From JAPLHP01 sp963720375 (GTDB lineage: Bacteria; Chloroflexota; Dehalococcoidia; UBA2247; RBG-13-53-26), in assembly GCA_963720375.1 (NCBI GenBank), contig CAVRFM010000017.1:1-64000 (forward strand): 64,000 nucleotides of DNA. The letters are read 5' to 3'. Below, in pieces: positions 45,888 to 55,629 of the stretch. A program made the position numbers and the translations under genes. The notes below the pieces were generated by a model that did no database searches, had not been told where the DNA came from, and saw only the letters and a list, made by a program, of their open reading frames with translations. Within the stretch, counting starts at the first letter, position 1; each line of letters begins with the position of its first letter.

Positions 45888-48053
45888 TCACTTTCTCTTA
45901 AATCTCATGAATCTATATTGATCCAGTTCCACGTAGTTCTGTCGCGGTATGACGAAGGTTGTCATGGTATGCTCGATTATTGCAGGGCCGTCCACTCTGT
46001 TGCCTGCGCGAAGCTTCTCCTGCTCCCACAGGTCCATCGCTACCCAGGCACCATCTATATAGGCATCCCGACGCCCCTTGTTAGCCTCCTTCGGAGGCAC
46101 CTTGCCCTCAATTGGAAACGAAGGTATGACCGGTTTTGGCTTCTTCACGATCGCCTGAACGTAGATCTCTGTGATCTGGTAGCCAGCCTGAGGATACCGG
46201 GCACCAGACGGATAGATGCTGGTATAGGTTTCCTCAAAAGCCGCAATTACGCTGTTGAGGTCTTCAATCGAGGTTACTCTGCTTACGTCGACGGGTGTCT
46301 CCCAACCAGACATCTGGCCGATGTACCGGGCCGTCATGCCGTGCTTGAACATCACCGCATCCGGTGAGATGCCCTCGCTCTCGAGTTCCTGGAGCCCTCG
46401 CTCCTCCAGCTCTTGCCATCCCTGGCTCAGTGCACTTCCCATGTACATCTTGATGTCGTCTGTCATGTCCGGGGTCAGGAAGACGGTCACGGCCTTGTCG
46501 TAGCGGTGGAAATAGTCAGCGCCTGCTACTCCAAATGCAGAGAACACGGCTGCCCAAGGAACCACAATGACATCGCCGAACCCGATAAGACGCTCCAAAC
46601 CCCACAAGTGAAGCGGGCCAGCCGCTCCGTAGACGAGGAGTGTGAACTCGGCCGGGTTGAGACCTCTGGATAGCATGACTCCATTGATGTGATCGGCTAC
46701 TCTGGCATGGAGGAGATCCAATATCTTGCTCGATATATCATAGACGTCTTGGCCCAGTGGCTTCGCTATCTGGCTCTCGAGCTCGTGCAGTGCCCTATCG
46801 CGGTCAACCTTCAGTGTGCCCCCAAGGTAATAGTCCTTGTTTATGTAGTTAAGCACCAAGTCGATATCTCCGATGGTCGTCTGACCTGACTTGTAGCAGG
46901 TGCCCAAATCCGCCTTGACGCTGGCGGGGCCAATAGATATGTGCTTGGTTGCCGGTTCAGCACGTACAACGTGGCTGGTGCCGGCGCCGATGGAGTCAAT
47001 GGCTATCATGGGCATTCGCAGCCGGTGCCCTGAGAAATCCGGGTTCTTGTTTACCGGCAGAAGTCCTGCGGCAATCAACCCCACGTCACAGGTAGTGCAG
47101 CCTAAGTCCCAGCAGACGATGTTGGGCACCTTCAAGAAGTCGGAGATAAACTTGCCTCCCAGCAGACCTCCAACAGGTCCCGAGATAGCGGCTTCCACCA
47201 GCTTTGTGTGGCGGATGTTGGCGGCCGCTCCGTAAGCCAATAGGGTGAAGAGGCTATGTTTGTACCCCTCTTTCTTGGCCGCCTCCTCAACAAAGAAGAG
47301 CTTCTTCCTAGCCACCTCGGCAATGTAACACTGTATGAGAAGTGTCTTTAGCCTTTCAGTCTCATTGGGAACGCTGCACATCTCGTGGGAGGCGACCACA
47401 GGGATGTCTAGGCCACGCTTCTGTATTATCTCGCGGGCGATCTCTGCTATCCTTTTTTCGTGTGCCGGGTTGGCATACGAGGCCAAAGTCAGAACTCCGA
47501 TTACCTCGACGCGGTTGTCAAGAAGCTCGTTAACTCCCTTCACCGCATCGGCCTCGACCAGCGGGATGACTACCGTGCCGGGAAAGAAGTGATGTGCCAT
47601 GTAGTAGCTGCCCACCGAGATGCGTTCCGTCACTTCTTTGATGTTCTCTGGCTCAACCAGCCAGGGCGTATGTTCGTGGAGCTGTTGATGCAAGATGTCT
47701 TCGTAAGATTGTCCTATCCAAGTGAGGCCGCGCTCGATAATCGGCAGGTGCGCAAACCCCCTGGTTACGAGCAGGCCTACTTTGCTTCCGCCGCGCGTGA
47801 CCAGTATGTTGACCATCGCAGTCCCGGTATAGGTGGAGGACAGCGCTGCTTTGTGGATCTGCGACGATGTCATTCCCCAGTTCTTGGCAGCATCATGCAG
47901 CGCGCCAAGATAGCTCACTCTCTCATCTTCATGGTTGGTGAGGAACTTTCCGGTGGCGAACCTGCCCTCCTTGTCAACAACGAAGCAGTCCGTCATGGAT
48001 CCGCCAGCATCTTGGGCGACCAAGTATCTTTCGTCTACCTTCTTTTCTGCCAT
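45888..48053 (-). CDS. Acetone carboxylase beta-like / hydantoinase A-type subunit
   Basis: About 721 residues, the ATP-using subunit in the acetone/acetophenone carboxylase and oxoprolinase family. The actin-like phosphate loop is QDAGGSMTDCFVVD (about 14-27), the second nucleotide site includes CWDLGCTTCDVGL (about 332-344), and ISGPVGGLLGG is present. The start at 48,053 is favoured by AAAGGGGAAG. The gene follows the gamma subunit immediately and completes an operon of alpha, gamma, beta order. It probably phosphorylates a ketone enol or bicarbonate. Hydantoinase function is less likely because of the gamma gene. Confidence 0.85.
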   Translation of the reverse strand: MAEKKVDERYLVAQDAGGSMTDCFVVDKEGRFATGKFLTNHEDERVSYLGALHDAAKNWGMTSSQIHKAALSSTYTGTAMVNILVTRGGSKVGLLVTRGFAHLPIIERGLTWIGQSYEDILHQQLHEHTPWLVEPENIKEVTERISVGSYYMAHHFFPGTVVIPLVEADAVKGVNELLDNRVEVIGVLTLASYANPAHEKRIAEIAREIIQKRGLDIPVVASHEMCSVPNETERLKTLLIQCYIAEVARKKLFFVEEAAKKEGYKHSLFTLLAYGAAANIRHTKLVEAAISGPVGGLLGGKFISDFLKVPNIVCWDLGCTTCDVGLIAAGLLPVNKNPDFSGHRLRMPMIAIDSIGAGTSHVVRAEPATKHISIGPASVKADLGTCYKSGQTTIGDIDLVLNYINKDYYLGGTLKVDRDRALHELESQIAKPLGQDVYDISSKILDLLHARVADHINGVMLSRGLNPAEFTLLVYGAAGPLHLWGLERLIGFGDVIVVPWAAVFSAFGVAGADYFHRYDKAVTVFLTPDMTDDIKMYMGSALSQGWQELEERGLQELESEGISPDAVMFKHGMTARYIGQMSGWETPVDVSRVTSIEDLNSVIAAFEETYTSIYPSGARYPQAGYQITEIYVQAIVKKPKPVIPSFPIEGKVPPKEANKGRRDAYIDGAWVAMDLWEQEKLRAGNRVDGPAIIEHTMTTFVIPRQNYVELDQYRFMRFKRK

Positions 48054-48055
48054 TT

Positions 48056-48631
48056 CTACTTCCCCTTTGCCCACTGCGCGGGCTTTTCCAAAGTCATGTC
48101 GTGGAACCAGTCAGGCCGCTCATCTGGCAGCGGTTTTCCCAGCCATTCTCGGTAGAATGTGTCGAGGTCAGGTAGCACCTCGAATATGGGCGGATACCCA
48201 ATGGGGACTTGTTCCACTCCGAGCAGAGCGAAACATCCCGGGCAATAGAACTCCCGGATTTCCACCAACTCCGGATTGGGGATGGCCTCCTCTGTGGCTA
48301 CTACCTCCGCCAGCTGTTCGGCGGTCCTTCTGACGTACACCCTGCAGCTCAGCTTCCAGTTAGTGCGGTAGTCGCCGAGTTCCTGTCCGCAGTCGCACTT
48401 CACTATCCTACCGCCTCCTTCCTTGGCCACAATGTAGAGATGGTCTGAGATGCGCAGGAGTATCTTGTCCTTCCAAGGTACCTTCTCCTGAAGTACCTCA
48501 AGGTATTTCCAAAACCGGTCTGCATCTTTGGGGCGCAAACGTAGCGCTTTCTTCACTTCTTCCCAATCGAGTTTGCCCTCAACGATAAGCCTGAGGTTGT
48601 CCTTTGTGAAACGAGTATCTTCTGTCTGCAT
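48056..48631 (-). CDS. Acetone carboxylase gamma-like subunit
   Basis: 191 residues. It has two cysteine pairs, KCDCGQELGDY with a downstream SCRVYVR, and FYCPGCFALLGVE, a likely zinc site, then the tail PIFEVLPDLDTFYREWLGK typical of the 20-kDa gamma subunit. The ATG at 48,631 with AAAGGGG fits; an in-frame GTG at 48,673 overlaps the alpha gene. The gamma subunit separates true carboxylases from plain hydantoinases. Confidence 0.83.
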   Translation of the reverse strand: MQTEDTRFTKDNLRLIVEGKLDWEEVKKALRLRPKDADRFWKYLEVLQEKVPWKDKILLRISDHLYIVAKEGGGRIVKCDCGQELGDYRTNWKLSCRVYVRRTAEQLAEVVATEEAIPNPELVEIREFYCPGCFALLGVEQVPIGYPPIFEVLPDLDTFYREWLGKPLPDERPDWFHDMTLEKPAQWAKGK

Positions 48632-48642
48632 GGCACCCCTTT

Positions 48643-50823
48643 CTATAGAGCGTAGTCGTCGGGCAATTGCCACATGCCCATGAACTCGCGACGGAATTTG
48701 CCATATTTCAAGGCATCAGCAAACATGTTGCGAAGGTCTTCGCGCCACTCCTTCTTCATGACCTTCTGCCTTTCCTCTTTCCACCAGTCCTTGGCATCCA
48801 CCGACCTTTCTCTCCTCTTGTCCCGCATTTGCTTTCGAAGCCTATCGCTCTCCGCTGCGTTCACCTTGCCCTTGTCGTCGGCGACCACCCCGTACATTAC
48901 CCTGGCAGTGCGGGGCGTTACCCAGCCGTAATGTAAGTCATCCTGCACCCGGTTCAAGTCTCTTTCGAGAACATCACCCCATCCGCAACGAGCGCCGGAA
49001 GCCATGGCGACCAAATCGCCGTCTTTGCACAAGACATTTGGCGATGACGCCGTATACCTCTCCACCGCGCCGGCTTTCAACTTGCCTTGCTTCAGCCATT
49101 CGCGAAGCTCGGCGAAATCGGTTGGGTATGAACTGCCCTCTTTCAGCAGCTGTCTCATGTTGGTGTCGTGGACAAAGACGATGACATCCTGGTCACCAGT
49201 GTAGCCCCCGCTCATTCCCATGGCGCCGCGTCCCATTCCCGCGGCCCCGGCGAAGACGGCCATAATCAAGGATTGGCCCGGCTCGACGATCAGCTGACAC
49301 ATGCCTATTCCGAGGCCACCTCTGTACTTGCCGTGTCCGCAGTAGTCGGGCACCAGCTTTCTGCCTAGATTCAGGTTGGTCGGTTGCAGGAACTCGCCCA
49401 TTTCGGTCTCACCCATGTCTGGTTGTGGGTTAGGCTGGCAGCAAGCAGCCGGAAATCCATCATGGTAGGGGGTTGCCCCCTCGGCCCAGCACGTGATGAG
49501 TGTCATATCGCCACCGGCCCACTGGAAACCATCCTTCAGCACCCCGGCCAGCCCATAGCCGACGCCGGTGCCATCTTGAGGGAAGGTCTCCTCGAGATAG
49601 CCCCTGGCGAAGAAGGCAAGGCTGAGGCAATTGTGGAACATGTTTATGTAGCCGCCTATCTCCCCGAGCGACATCACTGTTGCTGCAAAGGGATTCTGAG
49701 GGTTGAACATGGAGCCCGGCGGCAGATTCCACTTTTCCACATACATGAGGGCTGAGTTGAGAGTGGAGGTATAGGCGAACATGGGCCAGGTACCGAGGGA
49801 AGTGAGCATCCTGACAGCCGGGGGATAGCCGTTGCAGTGAAACCCAGACTCGCTGCTTAGGCCCTCAAGGTCCATGAACAGGCTGCCGTCTGACTGGATA
49901 TGTAACTCGCCCGGCTTGTGCAGTACCCAATCCCTGTTGGAGGCGGCAAACAACTTCCCGACGACGCCCTTGTAGCTCACCCTGGTGAACTGGAGCCAGT
50001 GGTATATTCCGGGCACAGCCTGAGACCTGATTCTATTGAGGAGGACACGCCGCTCCCTCTCAATGATCTCCCTCAGAGCCTTCCGATAGTAGTCGATGCC
50101 GAACTCCTCAACGATCTCCAGGATGCGGTCGTGCAAGGCGACACAGCCAGCTACCCGCATCTTGTCGTCCAAGACGTTGAATGCCTCAGTGCGGGTCCGG
50201 CGCTTCCAGTGCAGTTCCCACCATCGGTGCTGCTTGAAGTTGGCTCCGGTCTTAGTTGGAGGGTAGGTAAAGCCGTCGGTGAAGACGTTGACAGAAATCG
50301 TGCCCAAACCGCCGGGCTGAAGGCCGCCAACGTCGACGATGTGGTTAAGCCCGACCGTCCACCCGATCAATTCCCCTTTGTAGAGGATGGGCACCCAGGT
50401 GTAGTTGTCAGCGTTGTGAGGTGCGCCGTACAGGCTATCGTTGGTGGCAAAGATGTCACCCACATTGATCCCAGGGTCCTCCTCAAATCCCAGGTCGGCA
50501 ATCGAGCGAATTATGTAAGGGAAAGACTGTAGATGTCCGGCCAGTCCATAGGAAGTTGAGGTGACGTCCCCTTCTGGGTTGGCCAGGAGGAACAGCAATT
50601 CGCCCTGGATCAGCGAAGCGGGGTTTGCCGATATGAGCTTGGCCATTTCCCTCACGTTGATACAGGCGGCCACTAGCCTCATTTGGAACCTCATGAACTT
50701 GGCCGGATCCTCTTCGACCAGCTTTAGGTTCTTCAGCCCATAGGCATATCCGGTTTTCTCGAAAACGCTTTCCTTTTCATTCACCGCCTCCTTCAGTGTC
50801 ATACCTTTGTAGCATATGCCCAT
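48643..50823 (-). CDS. Acetone carboxylase alpha-like / hydantoinase B-type subunit
   Basis: 726 residues, close to the 85-kDa alpha subunit of acetone carboxylase, which holds the metal and carboxylates the activated ketone. GDIFATNDSLYGAPHNADNY (about 124-143) and WTVGLNHIVDVGG (about 156-168) carry the likely metal ligands; the glycine-rich AGAAGMGRGAMGMSGGYTG is a family feature. AAGGAGGCGAT is a strong ribosome site, 11 bases after the CoA-transferase stop. The substrate may be acetone, another methyl ketone or an aromatic ketone. Confidence 0.85.
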   Translation of the reverse strand: MGICYKGMTLKEAVNEKESVFEKTGYAYGLKNLKLVEEDPAKFMRFQMRLVAACINVREMAKLISANPASLIQGELLFLLANPEGDVTSTSYGLAGHLQSFPYIIRSIADLGFEEDPGINVGDIFATNDSLYGAPHNADNYTWVPILYKGELIGWTVGLNHIVDVGGLQPGGLGTISVNVFTDGFTYPPTKTGANFKQHRWWELHWKRRTRTEAFNVLDDKMRVAGCVALHDRILEIVEEFGIDYYRKALREIIERERRVLLNRIRSQAVPGIYHWLQFTRVSYKGVVGKLFAASNRDWVLHKPGELHIQSDGSLFMDLEGLSSESGFHCNGYPPAVRMLTSLGTWPMFAYTSTLNSALMYVEKWNLPPGSMFNPQNPFAATVMSLGEIGGYINMFHNCLSLAFFARGYLEETFPQDGTGVGYGLAGVLKDGFQWAGGDMTLITCWAEGATPYHDGFPAACCQPNPQPDMGETEMGEFLQPTNLNLGRKLVPDYCGHGKYRGGLGIGMCQLIVEPGQSLIMAVFAGAAGMGRGAMGMSGGYTGDQDVIVFVHDTNMRQLLKEGSSYPTDFAELREWLKQGKLKAGAVERYTASSPNVLCKDGDLVAMASGARCGWGDVLERDLNRVQDDLHYGWVTPRTARVMYGVVADDKGKVNAAESDRLRKQMRDKRRERSVDAKDWWKEERQKVMKKEWREDLRNMFADALKYGKFRREFMGMWQLPDDYAL

Positions 50824-50834
50824 ATCGCCTCCTT

Positions 50835-52058
50835 CTAAAGAATCACGCCTTCCTTCTTGAGCCCAGCTATATCATCCCACGTATAGCCAAGCTCCAAGAG
50901 GATTTCCTCGGTATGCTGCCCCATTTCAGGGGCAAGAGACCTGATGGTAGCCGGGGTTTGGCTGAACTTCACAGGGCTGTTTATTGCCTTGAAACGCATG
51001 CCAGGAGCGTATTCCAACTCTGTGAAGAAGCCATTTTCCCAGGCTTGTGGGTCGCTGGCCACCTCTAGTGGAGTCTGAATGCGCCCCAGAACCAAGTCGA
51101 ACTCCTGTGCAATTGCTTCCCACTGAGCGGCAGTTTTGCCGGCTATGATGTCGTCGAGTGCAGCTATCAATGTCGTGTTCTGCGCCATCCTTTTCATATG
51201 GGAATCGAACCTTGGGTCTTTTTCCCATTCAGGCTTCCCCATCGCCTTACAGAATGAAGGCCAGTACCTATCTGTCTGTGGCATAACAAGCATTATCCAT
51301 TTCCCATCTTTCGCCTTGTAGCAATTCCATAGTGCATTGGTGACAGTTTTTCGGTCCGTCTGATGGAGATTGACACCCTGGTGGAGGGCAGTGCCGATAT
51401 CGAAACTCAATCCCCAGACTGCCAAGTGATAAAGGTTGAGCTCGACCTTCTGCGCTACGCCGGTTCTCTCACGACAATAGAGAGCGGCAGCAATAGCTCC
51501 AGCAATGGCAGGAGAAGCTAGGTTATCACCCAACCCCGGCCGTTGTGGGCGCAAGTCCTGATCTGGTGCTGATATCCTGTCCATCATCCCGCTCCTCGCC
51601 CACCAGGCCGCGTAGTCAAATCCAGGTTTGTGCATGTCCGGGCCTGCAGTACCATAGCCGCTGCACTGACAGTAGATAAGCCTCGGGTTCACCTCGCGGA
51701 GAGTATCGTAGTCAACCCTCGCTTTCTCAATGGCTCGCGGGTCGAAATTGGTGGCAAAGACATCTGCTTTCTCCACCAACCTATAGATGATCTCCCTACC
51801 ACGCTCTGTCATTGCATTGAGACCTATGCCTCTCTTGTTTCTATTGAAGTAGTGAAACCACATGCTGGGCTTGATTTCGGCTGGCGGAGCTTGGCCCTCT
51901 ATGGCCGAAGGGAACCGTACTGGATCGCCACCTGCCTTGAAGTTCTCCACTTTGATGACATCTGCTCCCCAATCGGCAAGGATGGCAGTCGCAGTAGGCA
52001 CGAGCAGGAAATGGCCAAACTCTATGACCTTGACACCCTCGAAAACTCCTTGTGTCAT
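50835..52058 (-). CDS. Family III CoA-transferase (CaiB/BaiF/Frc type)
   Basis: 407 residues from the ATG at 52,058, which has GGGAGGTAG before it. VKVIEFGHFLLVPTATAILA (8-27), the VIKVENFKAGGDPVRF segment (about 34-49), NRNKRGIGLN and the catalytic Asp region PGFDYAAWWARSGMM are those of formyl-CoA transferase relatives. It moves CoA between carboxylic acids without ATP. It starts the carboxylase operon, so it probably activates the carboxylated product or swaps CoA onto the imported acid. Confidence 0.88.
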   Translation of the reverse strand: MTQGVFEGVKVIEFGHFLLVPTATAILADWGADVIKVENFKAGGDPVRFPSAIEGQAPPAEIKPSMWFHYFNRNKRGIGLNAMTERGREIIYRLVEKADVFATNFDPRAIEKARVDYDTLREVNPRLIYCQCSGYGTAGPDMHKPGFDYAAWWARSGMMDRISAPDQDLRPQRPGLGDNLASPAIAGAIAAALYCRERTGVAQKVELNLYHLAVWGLSFDIGTALHQGVNLHQTDRKTVTNALWNCYKAKDGKWIMLVMPQTDRYWPSFCKAMGKPEWEKDPRFDSHMKRMAQNTTLIAALDDIIAGKTAAQWEAIAQEFDLVLGRIQTPLEVASDPQAWENGFFTELEYAPGMRFKAINSPVKFSQTPATIRSLAPEMGQHTEEILLELGYTWDDIAGLKKEGVIL

Positions 52059-52141
52059 TTCGTCTACCTCCCTGTCCCAACTTGAGCCGCTATTGCTCCG
52101 GCCCAAGTTGGCAATTTCCTGAGGCTACGGGCACTTTCCTT

Positions 52142-53356
52142 CTAATCCAGCACAAGGGGGAGCCATCCAGGGACTTTTCTTACTATGGCCTCTTGCTGAG
52201 CGCTCCATTCGTATATCCCGGTATAGTTCCACGTATATCGTTTGGTGCTTGTGAAATTCCATTGCTCATAGCCGGGCCAGGTCGTCTGGAAATTGATAGC
52301 GGCGTCATAAAAGGCTTGCCCATCAAAATTCTTAGCGCCAACATTGGCTACTGCTTGCTGGAGCACCTGGTAGAACGCATATAGTTGCTGAAACGAACCT
52401 ATGTAGCCAATGCCAGTTTGAATAATCCCGCTAGCTTCCGAAGCATGGTTCTCCTGGAGAAGACTGTTGGCCAGGTCAACTACGGTAGAATTCTCACTCC
52501 ACCAATCCGTCGGCTGGGCGGTGAGCATTCCATCAACCCCAGCCCAACCAACCGCATCTATAGCCAGCCCTTCGTAGGCAGCATGAGCATCGGTACCGAT
52601 GAATGTCGCCTTATATCCCGCAGCCCTATACTCTTGCATAAAAGTGGACATCCCCACGCCTGTTGATGGTGGGATAACATAGTCACAGTTCTTGAGTGCA
52701 TCCACTGCCCCGCTCCAGGTCAACGTCCCCACGGGGGCCAGCAGGCCGCCAACCCAGTCGAACTTGTCTGGATGAGCCTGGCAATACTGCTGCAATGCAT
52801 CCCTAATCGAGGTAGCATATGGCTCCTCCCAACCTGCCGAACCGATCCTGGCCGGCCTGCCGGTCGGGAAATCAGTATCGTTGTCACTGATCCATTGCAG
52901 GAGAGTATCAACCAAAGCTGAGGTGGGAGCCTCGGCGCAGAATACCCATCCTGGAGGGTTTAACTGGGCGTCACTGGCCGTCAGTGACCACAGAGGAATC
53001 TTGTCCGTCTCTGCAAAGGACTTCAGCGTTTCTGCAGTTGTGGGCAAGGCGGTGACCATTACACTTGCACCTTTTTCCTTCAACGCCTCCCAGCCAGGCA
53101 CATCCATGGATGGATCATACTGTGCGTTGTAGGTGGCCACCTTTATCGTCACACCGGGGATAAGTCCATTGCTATTGAAGTAGTCGGCGAGGTCCTGCAT
53201 TGCGTAGTTGATGGGAACTAAGGCCGTTGACGCTGGGCCTGTCATGTCTGAGATGTTACCCACAACGATAGTCACCTTTCCCCCTCCACCACCATTACCA
53301 CAACCGAGGCAGAATGCGGCCAGCATGGCCAAGATCATCAGACAAGATGCAACCAC
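52142..53356 (-). CDS. LivK-type substrate-binding lipoprotein
   Basis: 404 residues. A signal peptide with lipobox CLGCGNGG, a glycine linker, then the type I periplasmic-binding fold (VTIVVGNISDMTGPAS, YGLI-type hinge, GYKATFIGTDAHAAYEGLA). It should feed the LivFGMH transporter 10 kb away. The start is odd: the first codon here is GTG without a good ribosome site, and a better start ATGAAA with KHKWITV lies 20 bases upstream in another frame, so a one-base shift may have damaged the gene or the assembly. Confidence 0.82.
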   Translation of the reverse strand: MVASCLMILAMLAAFCLGCGNGGGGGKVTIVVGNISDMTGPASTALVPINYAMQDLADYFNSNGLIPGVTIKVATYNAQYDPSMDVPGWEALKEKGASVMVTALPTTAETLKSFAETDKIPLWSLTASDAQLNPPGWVFCAEAPTSALVDTLLQWISDNDTDFPTGRPARIGSAGWEEPYATSIRDALQQYCQAHPDKFDWVGGLLAPVGTLTWSGAVDALKNCDYVIPPSTGVGMSTFMQEYRAAGYKATFIGTDAHAAYEGLAIDAVGWAGVDGMLTAQPTDWWSENSTVVDLANSLLQENHASEASGIIQTGIGYIGSFQQLYAFYQVLQQAVANVGAKNFDGQAFYDAAINFQTTWPGYEQWNFTSTKRYTWNYTGIYEWSAQQEAIVRKVPGWLPLVLD

Positions 53357-53440
53357 CGTTATCCACTTATGCTTTCATCTCTACTCCCCTCCTTCAATAA
53401 CCGTTATCTCCCTGTTGTCAGCCTATGCCTCAACAGAGGA

Positions 53441-54346
53441 TTAACAATTGTCACCTACGGCTTGTGCTTTGTGCTTCTCTGATTCATGATGCCCATCACC
53501 CCGTGGCTCTCGCCCATTCTTCTCGGGCAACCTAGACACCCCTGCCTTGAATCTCTTCTCACAGAGAGTGGCCAGCGGACAGGGTTGTTTTATTTCACGT
53601 CCGATTCTTAGTGCATAATCAAGATCCTTCGATCCCAGATAGAAAGTAAGCGGCGGCGGTTCAACATTCATTGATTTCACATACTCCCAGTTCTGCACAA
53701 CCCAGCTATTCGCCGTGCCTATCTTCATCAGATCCACAAGCAGCTTCTCATCAGCACCATTCCTTATTCCCCAGGATATGGCTTCGTACGTTCCCTGTAT
53801 GTTGATCATCAGCGCCATGTTGTTTACCAGCTTCACAATCTCGCCCATTCCAAGTTGACCACAGTAGATGATCTTTCCCATCGTCTCGAGAATGGGACGA
53901 TACTTCTCCATGAGACTCCTATCCCCACCAACCATGATTCCCAACTCTCCGGTGGCCGCTCTCATCCGAGTCCCGGTTACCGGAGCATCGAGAACACGAA
54001 CGCCTTGGGCTCTAGCTACCGCCGCTATTCTGTGACATAATGCAGGAGACAGCGTGCTCATCAGGATTATGCCACACCCCTTCCCAAGTCCTTCCAAGAC
54101 ACCGCCATGACCTAGGACCACCTCCTCAGTATTGCTATCGTCTCTCAGCATCGTAATAATGACGTCTGATGATTGAGCCACCTCCTTTGCCGTCTTGACC
54201 TCCTTCGCTCCTAGCTTCTTCATCTCGTCGATAGGTTCCCGCCTGATATGCCCACAGATTGTGACTTCATAACCGTGGGTTATCACCCTCTTTGCCATTG
54301 GTAGGCCAACCTCTCCTAGGCCGATGAATCCAATTCTTTCTGCCAT
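53441..54346 (-). CDS. 3-hydroxyisobutyrate dehydrogenase-family oxidoreductase (paralogue B)
   Basis: 301 residues. RIGFIGLGEVGLPMAKRV (4-21), RVLDAPVTGTRMRAATGELG and the catalytic Lys in EIVKLVNNMAL. Over most of its length it aligns with the protein at 44,910; it has a 30-residue polar C-terminal tail rich in Lys, Glu and His that the other lacks. It is first of the long minus-strand run of the island. Confidence 0.87.
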   Translation of the reverse strand: MAERIGFIGLGEVGLPMAKRVITHGYEVTICGHIRREPIDEMKKLGAKEVKTAKEVAQSSDVIITMLRDDSNTEEVVLGHGGVLEGLGKGCGIILMSTLSPALCHRIAAVARAQGVRVLDAPVTGTRMRAATGELGIMVGGDRSLMEKYRPILETMGKIIYCGQLGMGEIVKLVNNMALMINIQGTYEAISWGIRNGADEKLLVDLMKIGTANSWVVQNWEYVKSMNVEPPPLTFYLGSKDLDYALRIGREIKQPCPLATLCEKRFKAGVSRLPEKNGREPRGDGHHESEKHKAQAVGDNC

Positions 54347-54908
54347 TTCTAGAAATCCCCCCTGCTCAGCAACATGTCACAAAACGTCATATACATACTT
54401 CACTACTTGCCTCGTTTATTGTACGTGGTACGGTAGTAGGTGCGATCTGCTTCACTAGTGTTTCCCCAGCTTTCTGAGGAGCTGCTCAATCATCTTCTAA
54501 CTAGGTTGTGTTTCTTGCTGGTGGAGTCACTTCCGTTCAATGGGAACAACTTGGCTGCGACATGTCTCGCTTCCATGACATACCCACTGCTACATTAAAC
54601 GCAACCCATCCTATAGCGCCGTGATTGACGACCAGAACACGGCGGCAAGGACATCCGGTAACCATGGGTATGATATACAAATGCTGTCCTGATTTGAATC
54701 CGCCAAAAGGCGAATCACAGAGGTTCAAAAGGCCTACTGGATGATAAGCGTTTATGCCTATGTTGAATTAGCCTTTTGTGAAAGTCAGCTATGAGATACT
54801 ACCCAAATAGATAGGTAGCGAGAAGGTGTAACTCTACTTTGACAATATCCTGTATCATAACTTATCATTTGGCCGGGGTAAGGGACTTAGACGTGTCGGG
54901 GGTGCAAC
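54347..54908. promoter_or_regulatory. Divergent regulatory region between paralogue B and the response regulator
   Basis: No convincing gene. TTGACA (54,839-54,844), 17 bases, and TTATCA (54,862-54,867) make a good promoter for the plus-strand response regulator. A minus-strand frame at 54,537-54,728 has slight thioesterase-like flavour but no support. The long minus-strand operon must also start from this region. Confidence 0.5.
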
Positions 54909-55601
54909 ATGTCAGATGTGGCGGTGCGACAAGGGACACAGAAGAGGATAGCCCTCCTTCTTGCTGATGACCATCCGGCTTTCCGCGAGGGTTTGAGTCG
55001 ACTCCTTGCCGAAGAAAGCGATCTTGAAATCGTTGCCAAAGTGGGAGACGGATGGGAAGCTGTAAAAGCTGCTGAACAATTCTTGCCTGACGTCGCCATA
55101 GTTGATGTTGCCATGCCAGGCTTGGACGGGATTGAGGCGCTCAGGCAGATAAGAATAAAGAGCCCCAGAACGGCTGTTATAGTGTTGAGCGCTTATGATT
55201 ATGAGTCATATGTGCTACCCGCCGTGGAGGCTGGGGCTGCCGCCTACCTCTTGAAAAGCGCACTAGTTGACGACGTTGTTGCAGCTATCAGAGCGGTAAA
55301 TAAAGGACACACGGTTTTTTGTCCTAAGGCATCCTGCAAAATCGTTGCTCGATTATCTGAATCCACTGGTAAGACCAGAGAAATGACAGAACTGCGTCTT
55401 CACGGGCGTGAACTGGAAGTACTCAGGTTTGCGGCTGGTGGCCTCACCAATAAAGCTATTGCTGCCAAGCTGGTCATCAGCGACCGCACAGTTCAGGCCC
55501 ACTTTCGTAATATTCTCCGCAAACTGGGGGTGAGTTCTCGCACCGAGGCTGTGATTCGAGCCCTAAGAGAAGGGTGGATCACTTTTGAGAACCTGTCCTA
55601 G
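54909..55601 (+). CDS. NarL/LuxR-family response regulator
   Basis: 230 residues. A receiver domain with the acidic pair Asp20-Asp21, phosphoacceptor Asp66 in IVDVAMPG, the Ser of LSAYD and Lys in LLKSA; then a LuxR helix-turn-helix (RELEVLRFAAGGLTNKAIAA, DRTVQAHFRNILRKLGV). The kinase gene follows 28 bases downstream. It probably controls the divergent island operon. Confidence 0.92.
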   Translation: MSDVAVRQGTQKRIALLLADDHPAFREGLSRLLAEESDLEIVAKVGDGWEAVKAAEQFLPDVAIVDVAMPGLDGIEALRQIRIKSPRTAVIVLSAYDYESYVLPAVEAGAAAYLLKSALVDDVVAAIRAVNKGHTVFCPKASCKIVARLSESTGKTREMTELRLHGRELEVLRFAAGGLTNKAIAAKLVISDRTVQAHFRNILRKLGVSSRTEAVIRALREGWITFENLS

Positions 55602-55629
55602 CCGTCACTTTGTTGATCATTGCTAACGC

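Noticed and set aside
45888..50823. Plain hydantoinase (HyuAB) as the call for the large subunits
   Set aside because: A gamma-like zinc subunit is encoded between them, which hydantoinases and oxoprolinases lack.
54537..54728. Minus-strand frame with a segment reminiscent of a hotdog thioesterase
   Set aside because: Only a few residues fit, no HGG turn is present, and there is no ribosome site.
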